From the NCBI GenBank assembly GCA_910577405.1, contig CAJTMG010000007.1:1-64000 (forward strand): 64,000 nucleotides of DNA. The letters are read 5' to 3'. The translations under genes were made by a program, and so were the position numbers. Every line of letters starts with the position of its first letter. Position 1 is the first letter of the stretch. The notes under the pieces were generated by a model. That model was not told the origin of the DNA. It did not search any database and saw nothing but the letters and a program-made list of their open reading frames with translations. This DNA comes from an uncultured Oscillibacter sp. Lineage in GTDB: Bacteria > Bacillota > Clostridia > Oscillospirales > Oscillospiraceae. Positions 55,710-64,000 of this stretch are shown here, piece by piece.

Positions 55710-57818
55710 CTACAGATAATTGAGGGGATTCCGGGCCACGCCGTTGTATCGGACCTCAAAATGACAATGATTTCCGGTAGAATTGCCGGTGGAGCCTGCC
55801 CGGGCGATCTGCTGGCCCTTGTAGACGTGAGCGCCTACGGAGACGGTCAGGCTGCTGTTATGGCCGTAGCGGGTCACGTAGCCGTTGCCGTGGTCGATCT
55901 GCACCAGGTAGCCGTAACCGCTCATCCAGCCCGCGTAGGTGACTGTGCCGCCGTCCGCCGCGTAGATGGGCGTTCCCTTGGGCACGGCGATGTCAATGCC
56001 CTTATGATTGGTGGAACCGATGCCGCCGGGAGAACGCCGACCCCCAAAGTAGGAGCTGAGACGTCCTGTGGTAGGCCAGCGGAAGGTACCGGTTGCGTGC
56101 CAGGTGGGGCGTTCCTTGGTGCCCCGAAGCCGCTGTTCCGTCACAGGTTCCTGAAGTGTCACGGAGGACAGTACCGTGCGTTCGGTTTCCTCGCCGTTGA
56201 CGTAAGTGACATTCGCCACCATATCCGCCGCGCCGTACTGCCCGGAGGAGGTGATTTCATAGTCGCCCACCCAAAGGCTTGCGGAATCGGTGTATTCAAT
56301 CGCGTAGGGCACGCTTTCCACGTAACGCTCCTGCTGCACCACCGTCATGGTCAGATAGGGCACGGAGGCGGACATTGTCAGCACCTCATCGATTTGCAGC
56401 TTGTCAATATTGTAGCCGGGATTCAAGGCCAGCAGTTCCTTGGAGGTCAGGCCGTGGCTCTCGGCGATTTCAGACCAGGTGTCGCCCTTCGCCACGGTAT
56501 AGGTGACCTCGGCGGTCTTGGTGCTGTAGAGGGTTTCCGCCAGATGCCCCAGATTCTGGAGCTGTTCTGTGGCGACGTACTCCTTCTTCACGTCCACCGC
56601 CTCGGCAAATTCCACAGAAATCGTCCCCTCGTTGGTAGCCGCCTGCTTCATCTGCTGCAAGAGGGCTTCCAGCGCGCCTTCGTAGGGCGTTGCGCCGATG
56701 GCTTCGCCGTCCACATAGAGGCAGTACGCCTGTGTAACCATGCCCAATTCCTGAGACAGATCTTCCTGATAGGTCTGGGCGTCCACAAGATCCTCCCGCC
56801 GCATCAGGCCGGACTCGTAATGCAGGAGACTGCCGTCGATCTGGTAGGTTCGTCCAAGGGTCTGGGCCGTCACCTGTTCCAGATTCTTCCGGGCGTTTTC
56901 GGCCACGGACTCCGACGCCACAGAGCCGATCACCTGCCCGTCATAGGAAACGGTTGTGCCCATGGTATAGGTAGCAAAGAAGAGGATCAGCCCCGCCGCG
57001 ACACAGCCCGAGCCAAGAAAGACAGCGGGATGAATTCCCCTGCGGCCGTCATGCTTTGCGGAACGCTCCACGCTTTTCTGACGTGCCTTCTGGCTCCGGA
57101 GGAACACCTTTTCATGGAACCGGCTGGCCAGCATCGGCGTAACGCCCCAAAGCAGCAGAAGCATTTGAATCAGGAACCGGTCGGATTCCGGGAAACGGTG
57201 GGTCCGGTTCTCCCGCACGATTCTTCTCCAGCGGCGGCGGATGTGATGGGTCTTCTGGGTCACCGCCTGGAGGACTCCGCCGGACGCGTTCCCGGTCTTT
57301 GGCTGGTGTTCTGTTCTCTGCCGGCGTTCTGTACGGGCAGTGTGTTCCATTTTCTGCCGCTGCTCCGTGCGGGTGGAAACAGCGGGTTCAGAATCGGTAC
57401 GATCCTCCTGTGTCTGGCGGCCATCGTCAGGGGTCCAGGACCGCGCGGCGGCAAGCTCCCGTTCAAAATCGCTCTCGTTCCAGGGACTCCAGCCGGGCTG
57501 TCTTTTTTCGGAGCCGCGGGGTTCCTGTCTCTGCCGCGTTTCCGTCTGACGGCCTTCTGTTCTCTGCCGCGTTTCTGTCTGACGGCCTTGTGTCCTCTGC
57601 CGGGTTTCCGTCTGACGGCTTTCTGTTCTCTGCCGTGCTTCTGTCTGACGGCTTTCTGTCCTCTGCCGGGTTTCCGTCTGACGGCTTTCTGTTCTCTGCC
57701 GCGTTTCCGTCTGACGGCCTGCACTCTGTCGTGTCTCCGTCCCTCTTCGGGAATCCTCTCCTTGACGCCGCCGGTTTTTCTTTGGGCGCGCGCCGGTCTT
57801 CTTTGTTGTCTGGCTCAT
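55710..57818 (-). CDS. Membrane M23 endopeptidase with repeat tail, LysM and G5 domains
   Basis: A 702-residue cell-wall hydrolase. Residues 1-26 are basic, 27-102 consist of TETRQRTESRQ-type repeats, and a single membrane helix lies near 265-290 (FLGSGCVAAGLILFFATYTMG). Outside are a LysM domain (VAKGDTWSEIAESHGLT), a G5-like segment (from about 490, YVESVPYAIEYTDSASLWVG), and the M23 domain from about 590 with NHKGIDIAVP and NHCHFEV supplying the zinc ligands. It would cut peptide cross-links. The layout resembles sporulation or division peptidases with a cytoplasmic tail. AAAGGAGA precedes the ATG. Confidence 0.93.
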   Translation of the reverse strand: MSQTTKKTGARPKKNRRRQGEDSRRGTETRQSAGRQTETRQRTESRQTETRQRTESRQTEARQRTESRQTETRQRTQGRQTETRQRTEGRQTETRQRQEPRGSEKRQPGWSPWNESDFERELAAARSWTPDDGRQTQEDRTDSEPAVSTRTEQRQKMEHTARTERRQRTEHQPKTGNASGGVLQAVTQKTHHIRRRWRRIVRENRTHRFPESDRFLIQMLLLLWGVTPMLASRFHEKVFLRSQKARQKSVERSAKHDGRRGIHPAVFLGSGCVAAGLILFFATYTMGTTVSYDGQVIGSVASESVAENARKNLEQVTAQTLGRTYQIDGSLLHYESGLMRREDLVDAQTYQEDLSQELGMVTQAYCLYVDGEAIGATPYEGALEALLQQMKQAATNEGTISVEFAEAVDVKKEYVATEQLQNLGHLAETLYSTKTAEVTYTVAKGDTWSEIAESHGLTSKELLALNPGYNIDKLQIDEVLTMSASVPYLTMTVVQQERYVESVPYAIEYTDSASLWVGDYEITSSGQYGAADMVANVTYVNGEETERTVLSSVTLQEPVTEQRLRGTKERPTWHATGTFRWPTTGRLSSYFGGRRSPGGIGSTNHKGIDIAVPKGTPIYAADGGTVTYAGWMSGYGYLVQIDHGNGYVTRYGHNSSLTVSVGAHVYKGQQIARAGSTGNSTGNHCHFEVRYNGVARNPLNYL
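57513..57740 (-). repeat. In-gene 33-bp tandem repeats
   Basis: Six copies of a 33-base unit encode TETRQRTESRQ with variants (TEARQRTESRQ, TETRQRTQGRQ, TETRQRTEGRQ, TETRQRQEPRG), after a shorter first copy (TETRQSAGRQ). The copies keep high DNA identity, so copy number may vary between strains. They lie in the cytoplasmic N-terminal tail of the M23 peptidase. Confidence 0.88.
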
Positions 57819-58062
57819 AAATCTCCTTTAACGCAAGACCCAAGGGAGGGCCCGCCAAAAAAGTTACAATTTGTTACCAGTGTTATCATACGCCAATTTT
57901 CCAATTCCGTCAAGCCCCAAGGGAGACAAAAAACGATGCTCTCCGCCGCATAGGGCCTGCAAATCTGACAGAAAATCGAAAAGGCAGGTTCAGTCTGGCA
58001 CAATCCGACAGTAAATTTGTAACGAAACCGTAAATTTTTGGGGGAATCATTTGAAAAATTCA

Positions 58063-58090
58063 TTGACCCTGCGGATGGATTGTGTATAAT
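58063..58090 (+). promoter_or_regulatory. Promoter of pta
   Basis: TTGACC (58063-58068) and TATAAT (58085-58090) with a 16-base spacer, 47 bases before the start. Confidence 0.65.
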
Positions 58091-58137
58091 AGACATAAAG
58101 CACGCAGTGTCCAACTGCTCTTTTGGAGGAATGGAAA

Positions 58138-59118
58138 ATGTTCGAATTTTTAATCAAGAAACTGAAAGCACATCCCCGTAAAATCGTGTTCACCGAAGGC
58201 ACCGATCCCCGCATTCTGGAAGCCGCGGCCCGTCTGCTGTCCGGCACGTTCCTGACGCCGGTGCTGGTGGGCAATCCGGATGAAATCGCTGCCGCCGCGA
58301 ATGAAATCGGCTTCAATATCCGGGGCGCTGAGATCCGTGATCCCGAGAATTTCGAGGACATGGAGAAAATGGTGGAGGAAATCGTGGCGCTCCGCAAGGG
58401 CAAGCTGACCGAGGAGAAGGCCCGGGAAGTCCTGAAGCAGGGCAACTATTTCGGCACCATGCTGGTGAAGATGGGCTATGCGGACGCTCTGCTGGGCGGC
58501 GCGACCTATTCTACTGCTGATACCGTCCGGCCTGCCCTCCAGCTGATTAAGACCAAGCCCGGCTGCAAGATCGTCTCCAGCTGCTTCATTCTGGTCCGCC
58601 CCTCCGCTACCGGTGACCCTGACGTGTTTGCTATGGCTGACTGCGCCATCAATATCAAGCCCTCCGAGGACGAGCTGGTTGAGATTGCCACCGAGACCGT
58701 GCAGACCGCCCGGACCTTCGGCATCAATCCCAAGGTGGCGTTCCTCAGCTATTCCACCCATGGCTCCGGCAAGGGCGACGACGTGGACAAAATGCGCAAC
58801 GCCTGCGAGAAAGCCAAGCTCTGCCTTCCCGGCGTGCTGGTGGACGGCGAACTGCAATTTGACGCCGCCGTGTCTCCCCGTGTCATGCGGACCAAGTGCC
58901 CCGAGTCCCCCATCCACGGCAATGCCAACACCTTCATCTTCCCCGATATCAACGCGGGCAACATCGGCTATAAAATCTGCCAGCGTATGGGCGGTTTCGA
59001 CGCTTACGGCCCCATTCTCCAGGGTCTGAACGCGCCCATCAACGACCTCTCCCGGGGCTGCAACGCTCAGGAGGTCTATTCCATGGCCATCATCACTGCC
59101 GGTCTTTGCGAGGACTGA
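58138..59118 (+). CDS. pta: Phosphate acetyltransferase
   Basis: A 326-residue enzyme that interconverts acetyl-CoA and acetyl phosphate. KIVFTEGTDPRILEAA, GLLGGATYSTADTVRPALQ-like LLGGATYSTADTVRPAL, SSCFIL, FLSYSTHGSGKG and DGELQFDAAV are family hallmarks of the short Pta without an N-terminal regulatory domain. GGAGG lies 8 bases before the ATG at 58138. Acetate kinase, its usual neighbour, is not adjacent. Confidence 0.96.
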   Translation: MFEFLIKKLKAHPRKIVFTEGTDPRILEAAARLLSGTFLTPVLVGNPDEIAAAANEIGFNIRGAEIRDPENFEDMEKMVEEIVALRKGKLTEEKAREVLKQGNYFGTMLVKMGYADALLGGATYSTADTVRPALQLIKTKPGCKIVSSCFILVRPSATGDPDVFAMADCAINIKPSEDELVEIATETVQTARTFGINPKVAFLSYSTHGSGKGDDVDKMRNACEKAKLCLPGVLVDGELQFDAAVSPRVMRTKCPESPIHGNANTFIFPDINAGNIGYKICQRMGGFDAYGPILQGLNAPINDLSRGCNAQEVYSMAIITAGLCED

Positions 59119-59134
59119 GCAGGCATACAACATA

Positions 59135-59175
59135 GACCGCCGGTTCCGGAAGCTGTGGGGCCGGCGGCTTCTTTT
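59135..59175 (+). terminator. Terminator after pta
   Basis: GACCGCCGG pairs with CCGGCGGCTT around 17 bases and is followed by CTTTT; it overlaps the leader of the next gene, so read-through is likely. Confidence 0.6.
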
Positions 59176-59189
59176 GGGAGGGAGTTCGG

Positions 59190-59759
59190 ATGGAAAAGAC
59201 GGCGCGGGAGCTTCGGGGACAGTGTCTTGCGGCGCGGCGGGGTCTTTCGGCTGAGGCGCGGGACAGGTACAGCCTGCGTATCTGCCAGCGACTGGCGGGC
59301 CTGCCGGTTCTGGGAGACGCGGGAGTGATTTTCTCCTATCAGGCGTGCTGGGATGAAGCGGACCTGACGGCGTTCCATAACTGGGCGCGGGATTCCGGGA
59401 AGACGCTGGCGTTTCCGTGGACGGGTCAGGAGGGCGCGATGGAGGCGTTGGTCCCGCTGTCCGAAAACGGCTGGGCCCTGGACCGCTTCGGTATCCGCTC
59501 GCCTTTGCCGGAACGCTCCCGGAGGCTGGCGCCCGGAGAGATTGCCGTTGTCCTGACCCCCTGCGTGGGCTTTGACGGACACGGGAACCGTCTGGGCCAC
59601 GGGGCGGGGTTCTATGACCGCTTCTTCCCCCGATGCCCACAGGCGGTCCGGATTGCCATCGGGTTTGAGGCCCAGCGCTGTGACTGCCTCCGGCCTGAAC
59701 CTTGGGACGCGCCTATGGATTTCCTTGTGACGGAAGACGGCGTTTGGTCCTTTTCATGA
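59190..59759 (+). CDS. 5-formyltetrahydrofolate cyclo-ligase
   Basis: A 189-residue enzyme converting 5-formyl-THF to 5,10-methenyl-THF with ATP. LRGQCLAARRGLS, IFSYQACWDEADL, TPCVGFDGHGNRLGHGAGFYDRF (quoted in part as GNRLGHGAGFYDRF) and the ending DFLVTEDGVW are diagnostic. GGGAGGGAG precedes the ATG. It converges on folD, the next enzyme in one-carbon folate metabolism. Confidence 0.95.
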   Translation: MEKTARELRGQCLAARRGLSAEARDRYSLRICQRLAGLPVLGDAGVIFSYQACWDEADLTAFHNWARDSGKTLAFPWTGQEGAMEALVPLSENGWALDRFGIRSPLPERSRRLAPGEIAVVLTPCVGFDGHGNRLGHGAGFYDRFFPRCPQAVRIAIGFEAQRCDCLRPEPWDAPMDFLVTEDGVWSFS

Positions 59760-59762
59760 AAA

Positions 59763-59807
59763 AACGCGTTCCCCTGCCGTGACTGGCAAGAGAACGCGTT
59801 CTTTTTT
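59763..59807. terminator. Bidirectional terminator
   Basis: AACGCGTTC pairs with GAACGCGTT around 20 bases, followed by CTTTTTT on the plus strand and TTTTTTC on the minus strand; it separates the cyclo-ligase gene from folD. Confidence 0.8.
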
Positions 59808-59872
59808 GCATTTAGGAATTATTTTTACTCTAAGCTGTATGTTTTTTCCTCCACTTATCTGTTTTCTGCCTG

Positions 59873-60703
59873 TTATTCCCGGTGGAGCTTTGCGGCATAG
59901 AGAACGCTGCGCATCAGCATGGCCCGGGTCATAGGCCCTACGCCGCCGGGTACAGGTGTGATAAAGGCGGCCTTTTCGGATACCGGCCCGAAGTCCACGT
60001 CGCCGGAGAGCTTCCCGTCAGGACCGCGGTTCATGGCCACGTCAATCACCGCCGCGCCGGGCTTCACCATGTCCGCCGTCACAAGACCTGTACGTCCCAC
60101 AGCGGAAACCAGGATATCGGCTTCTCTGGTATACGCGGCCAGGTCTGGCGTTTTGGAATGGCACAGACTCACCGTACCGTCAGCCTGGGTCAGGAGGGTG
60201 GACAGCGGCTGTCCCACCAGACTGCTCCGGCCTATGACCACACAGCGTTTCCCGCGGACGGGAATATCATACGCGGCCAGAAGCTCCATCACGCCCGCCG
60301 GGGTGCAGGGCCGGAACCCTTCCCGCCCAAGGGTCATCTTTCCCACGTTCAGCGGATGGAAGCAGTCGACGTCCTTGTCCGGCCGGATGCTCTCCAACAC
60401 CTGCCGCGTGTCCAGATGTCCTGGCAGAGGGAGCTGGACAAGAATGCCGTCGATTTTCGGGTCTTCGTTCAGCTCCGCCAGCAGCGCCAGCAATTCCGCC
60501 TGGGTGGTCTCCGCGGGTATCCGGTGGGAGAAGCTCTGTATCCCGCATTCCCCGCAGTCCCGCTCCTTTCCACGGACGTATATCTGGGACGCGGGGTCTT
60601 CTCCTACCAGTACCACTGCAAGCCCTGCTTTCAGACGCTCCGCTTCCGCCCGGACCTCCGCCTTTACCTTTTCCGCAAGGGCTTTGCCATCAAGGATTGT
60701 CAT
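59873..60703 (-). CDS. folD: Methylenetetrahydrofolate dehydrogenase/cyclohydrolase
   Basis: A 276-residue bifunctional enzyme for 5,10-methylene-THF to 10-formyl-THF. VGEDPASQIYVRGKERDCGE (catalytic lysine and tyrosine), VQLPLPGH, VIGRSSLVGQPLS (NADP site) and TPVPGGVGPMT are all present. The ATG at 60703 lies inside the end of lgt (14-base overlap) with GAGGAAGAAAG upstream. Four-gene run with two M16 peptidases and lgt. Confidence 0.96.
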   Translation of the reverse strand: MTILDGKALAEKVKAEVRAEAERLKAGLAVVLVGEDPASQIYVRGKERDCGECGIQSFSHRIPAETTQAELLALLAELNEDPKIDGILVQLPLPGHLDTRQVLESIRPDKDVDCFHPLNVGKMTLGREGFRPCTPAGVMELLAAYDIPVRGKRCVVIGRSSLVGQPLSTLLTQADGTVSLCHSKTPDLAAYTREADILVSAVGRTGLVTADMVKPGAAVIDVAMNRGPDGKLSGDVDFGPVSEKAAFITPVPGGVGPMTRAMLMRSVLYAAKLHRE

Positions 60704-61829
60704 GTCTTTCTTCCTCCGTATCGCTGTCCGTTTCCAGCCCGGATTCCACCGCGTCTGTATCCGGACCGGCTTCTTTTTTTGTGGTTTCTTCTGATGCGGC
60801 TTCGATTTCCGCGGCGGCTGGATCTGAATCGCTTTCCGTTGTTTCGGAACCTGAATCTGAATCTGAACCATGGGCCTCTAAAATATCCTCCAGCTCTGGA
60901 GGGGCGTCCTGCTCAGCCTCCGGGGACGCGGGCTGTCGTTCTTCTGCCAGCCGGTTCACGTAAAGACTGATGGCGGACGCGCGGCGGATACAGAGCTGAT
61001 AGAAGAGCAGCCCGGCCCCCGCCAACGCCAGAAGGAAGCTCAGTGCCTGGGATACCCGGACAGGCTCGCCAAGGAAGCTGAGTCCGAAGAGGTAGAGGCT
61101 GTCGGTACGCAGGCCCTCAATCCAGCAGCGGCCCAGACCGTACCAGAGAAAGTAGAATGCCGTATTCTCCCCATCGAACCGGCGGCCCTTGGAGACAACC
61201 AGAAGAATCAGGGCCAGTCCCGCCAGATTCCAGAGGCTTTCATAAAGGAAGGTGGGGTGGACTTCAATATATTGGTAGCTGCTGACCCAGAGCCGCATCC
61301 GCCAAGGCAGGTCCGTAAAAGAACCGAAGGCTTCCCGGTTGATAAAATTGGCCCAGCGCCCGATCACCTGACCCAGCAGCAGGCCCATGACGCACAAGTC
61401 CGCCAGCGCGCCGAAAGGGATTTTCCTGCGCCGGGAGAAGCAGTAAGCCACCAAAGCGCCCGCGATGACGGTGCCGTAAATGGCAAGCCCGCCGTCCCAT
61501 ATGGCAATCATGCGCCCGAATTCCAGCCCTCCGGACGCGTTCCGGTAGAGGTCCAGATTGAACAGCACATAGTAGACACGGGACCCCAGGATGCAGCACG
61601 GCACCGCCCAGAGCACCAAATCCAGCACGTTGTCACTGGTCAGACCGTATTTCGGCGCCTGTCTCATACACAGCAGCAGGCCCGCCAGAAAGCCCAGGGC
61701 CAGGATGACGCCGTACCAGTAGACCCCGTGGCCGATGTGAATGGCGATAACGTCCGGATTAAAGGACCACTCTCCGAACAGGCCGGGGAAGCTGATGGGC
61801 ATATCTTTCAGAGCAGTTAACGCAGTCAA
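60690..61829 (-). CDS. lgt: Prolipoprotein diacylglyceryl transferase with acidic tail
   Basis: A 379-residue membrane enzyme that attaches diacylglycerol to the lipobox cysteine of prolipoproteins. The core of about 290 residues has seven helices, GYWYGVILALGFL-like YWYGVILALG, the catalytic-site signature GRWANFINREAFG and HPTFLYESLW. The remaining 80 or so residues are acidic and low-complexity (SDSDSGSETTESDSD), absent from standard Lgt. TTG start with AAAGGAAG upstream. Several lipoproteins in this window would be its substrates. Confidence 0.94.
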   Translation of the reverse strand: MTALTALKDMPISFPGLFGEWSFNPDVIAIHIGHGVYWYGVILALGFLAGLLLCMRQAPKYGLTSDNVLDLVLWAVPCCILGSRVYYVLFNLDLYRNASGGLEFGRMIAIWDGGLAIYGTVIAGALVAYCFSRRRKIPFGALADLCVMGLLLGQVIGRWANFINREAFGSFTDLPWRMRLWVSSYQYIEVHPTFLYESLWNLAGLALILLVVSKGRRFDGENTAFYFLWYGLGRCWIEGLRTDSLYLFGLSFLGEPVRVSQALSFLLALAGAGLLFYQLCIRRASAISLYVNRLAEERQPASPEAEQDAPPELEDILEAHGSDSDSGSETTESDSDPAAAEIEAASEETTKKEAGPDTDAVESGLETDSDTEEERHDNP

Positions 61830-61852
61830 AAACGAGACTTCCTTTCTATCAA

Positions 61853-63127
61853 TCAGGTTTCCTCTTTGGGGACGATTTCGCAGAAGACCGACCGGTCCTC
61901 CGTGATGTTCTTCCGCAGGAAATCCAGCACGTCGTCCAGGTTGATGGAGTCGAAGACCTCCGGGAAGCGGAAGGGATCGTAGCCGTTGAAATGCCCATCG
62001 GTCATGGACGCGGCGATATTTTCAAAGGAGTTCAGCGCCCGGATATTGAAGCCGTAGGACGCCCGCCGCACCCGCTGGTAGAAGGACTCGTCCGCGCCTT
62101 CCCGCACCAGCCGCCCGGCCTCCTTCAGGATTTCCTCCGCCACGGTCCGGGTTTCCTTGCTGTCGCCTCCCGCGTAGAGGTAGGCCGCGCCGGGCAGCAG
62201 CTCGAAGGCCCCGCCGAAGGTTCCGTTAATCAGCCCCTGACTGTACAGCCGTTGGTACAAAGGACTGGATTCCCCAAGGAGCAGGTCGCAGGCGATGTCC
62301 CCCAGAATCATGGTCCGCAGGGTATCCTCCCCGCGCTCCGGCGGCCGGCACTTGAAAGCGGAAAGGAACTGAGGCGACGAAACCTCCATAGCGATCTGAT
62401 TCTCCCGTTCTGCCACTGCCTCCGGTTCCTGGCCGTAATCCCGGGCAATCACCGGCCCGCCGCTCCGGGGAAGGACCCTCTGAGCCAGTTCGCTGACCGC
62501 CGCCGGTTCCACGTCGCCAACTACCGTCAGGATCATGTTGGAGGGTGTATAGAAAGCCTTATGACAATCATAGAGGGTCCCGGCGGTGATATGGGAAATG
62601 CTCTCAATGGTCCCCGCGATGGAGGTCTTGGCCGGGTTCTGCTGATAGAGGGCCTTGAGCATCTGATGGTAAATCTGCCAGTCGGGGTTATCCTCGATCA
62701 TACGGATTTCCTGGCCGATAATCCCCTGCTCCTTGGCGACGCTCTCATCCGTAAAATAAGGAATGGAGACAAATTTCAGCAGAATTTCCAGATTTTCCTC
62801 GAATTTGCTGGTAGAATCGAAATAATACGCGGTTATGGCGTTGGAGGTGAAGGCATTGGGTTCCGCGCCGTTTTTGGCCAGCTCCTGCAAGGCGTTGCCC
62901 TCTTCTGTATCAAACATCTTATGCTCAAGATAATGGGCGATTCCGGCAGGGGTGTCCAGCCATTGCCCGTCATGCTGGAAACGGGTGTCCATACCGCCGT
63001 ACCGGGTGGCGAAGAAGGCGTATTTTTTCGCGTAGCCCGGCTTTGGCACCACCCGGATTTCCAGGCCGTTGGGCAGGGTCTCCTGATGGACCAGCTCGCC
63101 GATGCGCTGATAAAAATTCTGTTTCAT
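61853..63127 (-). CDS. M16-family zinc peptidase, YmfH-like, active-site intact
   Basis: A 424-residue inverzincin. The inverted zinc motif HYLEH (about 66-70), preceded by GIA, is intact and followed downstream by EQGIIGQEIRMIEDNP with the third ligand region. It is expected to degrade peptides in the cytoplasm or at the membrane. It overlaps the preceding M16 gene by 4 bases; Firmicutes YmfF/YmfH pairs have one active and one inactive member and act together. Confidence 0.92.
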   Translation of the reverse strand: MKQNFYQRIGELVHQETLPNGLEIRVVPKPGYAKKYAFFATRYGGMDTRFQHDGQWLDTPAGIAHYLEHKMFDTEEGNALQELAKNGAEPNAFTSNAITAYYFDSTSKFEENLEILLKFVSIPYFTDESVAKEQGIIGQEIRMIEDNPDWQIYHQMLKALYQQNPAKTSIAGTIESISHITAGTLYDCHKAFYTPSNMILTVVGDVEPAAVSELAQRVLPRSGGPVIARDYGQEPEAVAERENQIAMEVSSPQFLSAFKCRPPERGEDTLRTMILGDIACDLLLGESSPLYQRLYSQGLINGTFGGAFELLPGAAYLYAGGDSKETRTVAEEILKEAGRLVREGADESFYQRVRRASYGFNIRALNSFENIAASMTDGHFNGYDPFRFPEVFDSINLDDVLDFLRKNITEDRSVFCEIVPKEET

Positions 63128-64000
63128 TCCGCGTCCTCCTTTCCCCGCAGGAAATACACCGTGTCCAGGGCAACGCTCCCCATGGCCTCCTGAATCCGCT
63201 CCAGGGGCGTTTCCCGTACCTGCTGGGCAAGATCTTCCAGGCTGTCGTTCTGACCGGTGGCAATGCTGCCGATACAGAAATTCTCCATCCGGCCCTGGGA
63301 ATCCTGCATGGACGCATAGGCATTCAGCAGGGTGCTTCGGGCGGCTTCCAGTTCCCAGTCCTCCAGATTGCCGTTCTGCACCGCCTGGAGCTGGGCCATG
63401 ATTTCGTCATAAGCCTTCTGGTAATTTTCAAACTCAATGCCGGAGGACACCGTAATCAGCCCCTTGGACCGGTGGAAGGTAGAGGACGCGTAATAGCACA
63501 GGGACAGCTTTTCCCGCACGTTCAGGAACAGTTTGGAATTGCTGCTCCCGCCGAACAGAGTGTTCCCCAGAAGCAGCGCAGGCCAGTCCCGGCTCTTGCA
63601 GGTAAAGCCCATGCCCAGCTTGCCTTGGGTCACGTCAAGGGATTCCGTAATGGTCCGGGGCGCGTCGGGGGCGGCGTGGCGCGTTACGGGCAGCAGGGGT
63701 TCCACCTTCTCGCGGGGCAGGGACGAGAAGGCCGCCCGCATTGCCTGTTCCACCCTGCCCTGTGACGCGCTGCCGCTGTAGAACAACTCCAGCCGGGCGG
63801 TGGACAGGAGCTTCTGATACGCCGTGTAGAGCTTTCCGGCCTGAAGCTTCTCCACCCCGGCCTGTTCGCCAAGTCGGGACACGCCATAGGGTTCCCCGGC
63901 GCACATCTCCTGGAGAAGGCGACGGTCTGCATAGGCCCGCTTGTCGTTGATCAGGCTTCGGATCGCGTCGGTCAGGTTGGTCCGTTCGCTCTCAAAGTAA
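63124..64000 (-). CDS. M16-family peptidase, YmfF-like, 5' end outside window
   Basis: At least 292 residues of the C-terminal part of an M16 protein; the frame is open to the right edge of the window (SERTNLTDAIRSLINDK). The visible part has KRAYADRRLLQEM, GNTLFGGSSNSKLFLNVREKLSLCYYASS and the M16 C-terminal pattern. The zinc-binding N-terminal region is not in the window, so whether it is active cannot be said. It overlaps the YmfH-like gene by 4 bases and leads the lgt-folD run. Confidence 0.88.
   Translation of the reverse strand, partial: YFESERTNLTDAIRSLINDKRAYADRRLLQEMCAGEPYGVSRLGEQAGVEKLQAGKLYTAYQKLLSTARLELFYSGSASQGRVEQAMRAAFSSLPREKVEPLLPVTRHAAPDAPRTITESLDVTQGKLGMGFTCKSRDWPALLLGNTLFGGSSNSKLFLNVREKLSLCYYASSTFHRSKGLITVSSGIEFENYQKAYDEIMAQLQAVQNGNLEDWELEAARSTLLNAYASMQDSQGRMENFCIGSIATGQNDSLEDLAQQVRETPLERIQEAMGSVALDTVYFLRGKEDAE

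Noticed and set aside
57513..57740. CRISPR array
   Set aside because: The repeats are contiguous 33-base units in frame with a gene and have no spacers. No CRISPR array or cas gene was seen in the window.
55275..57953. An 892-codon open frame on the plus strand opposite the M23 peptidase and PEBP genes
   Set aside because: It is the complement of two well-supported genes. Its repeats (PRFRLTAFCSLP) are the reverse reading of the TETRQRTESRQ units, and it has no ribosome binding site or domain.

Overview
The window looks like chromosomal DNA from an anaerobic, GC-rich member of the Clostridia. The best guess is a gut Oscillospiraceae relative such as the Oscillibacter, Intestinimonas or Dysosmobacter group, but this is inferred from gene style and not from a marker gene. 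The support is: strong GGAGG-type ribosome binding sites with ATG, GTG and TTG starts; a T-box leader; a DNA polymerase I without a proofreading motif; two-4Fe-4S ferredoxins; DUF4430 and DUF4358 proteins; an ECF-type S component; a YlmH/YmfH-style M16 peptidase pair; and coding sequence rich in G and C at third positions.

Layout. 1-1920: the right end of an integrated element (excisionase-like HTH, tyrosine integrase) against the 3' end of a tRNA-Arg(CCU), beside a decayed second copy of that tRNA. 2073-4700: a putative ECF S component with a DUF4430 protein, then a four-gene ferredoxin/thioredoxin redox operon. 4782-8770: recQ, then a Fur-family regulator with a zinc-type ABC ATPase and permease but no binding protein. 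8831-12813: an S-layer-anchored polysaccharide deacetylase, a Spo0A-C-like zinc-ribbon protein, gene remnants and a MarR regulator. 13047-19442: six co-oriented genes (acyl-CoA dehydrogenase, two CaiB-type CoA-transferases, ferredoxin, hotdog thioesterase, BCCT transporter) matching the gene content of gut carnitine/gamma-butyrobetaine-to-trimethylamine clusters; a divergent GroEL follows. 21319-27737: lipoprotein, exonuclease, phosphatase, malic enzyme, and an orphan trpB-like gene under a Trp T-box. 27811-36000: polA to ymdB, including rimI and tsaD, then a frameshifted small gene. 36011-46368: YbaK, lipoprotein, HTH/membrane pair, ClpP-like protease, proB-proA-DUF1963-proC, DUF362 ferredoxin, and a double-OB protein. 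46428-52810: a minus-strand ABC importer operon (fused permease, ATPase, binding protein, membrane protein, HAD, VOC) behind a strong promoter and a LacI/PurR-like palindrome. 53018-64000: DUF4358, ATP-grasp, PEBP, an M23 peptidase with an 11-residue repeat tail, pta, 5-formyl-THF cyclo-ligase, folD, lgt with an acidic tail, and two M16 peptidases, the last cut by the window edge.

The strongest candidates for a second look are the trimethylammonium-CoA cluster with its altered BCCT aromatic motif and neighbouring chaperonin, the ferredoxin-thioredoxin reductase module with its own membrane Fe-S protein, the tRNA relic at the integration site, and the orphan T-box/trpB2 unit. A small-protein pair, at 8831 and 35662, shares a C-terminal motif that I could not assign to a family.
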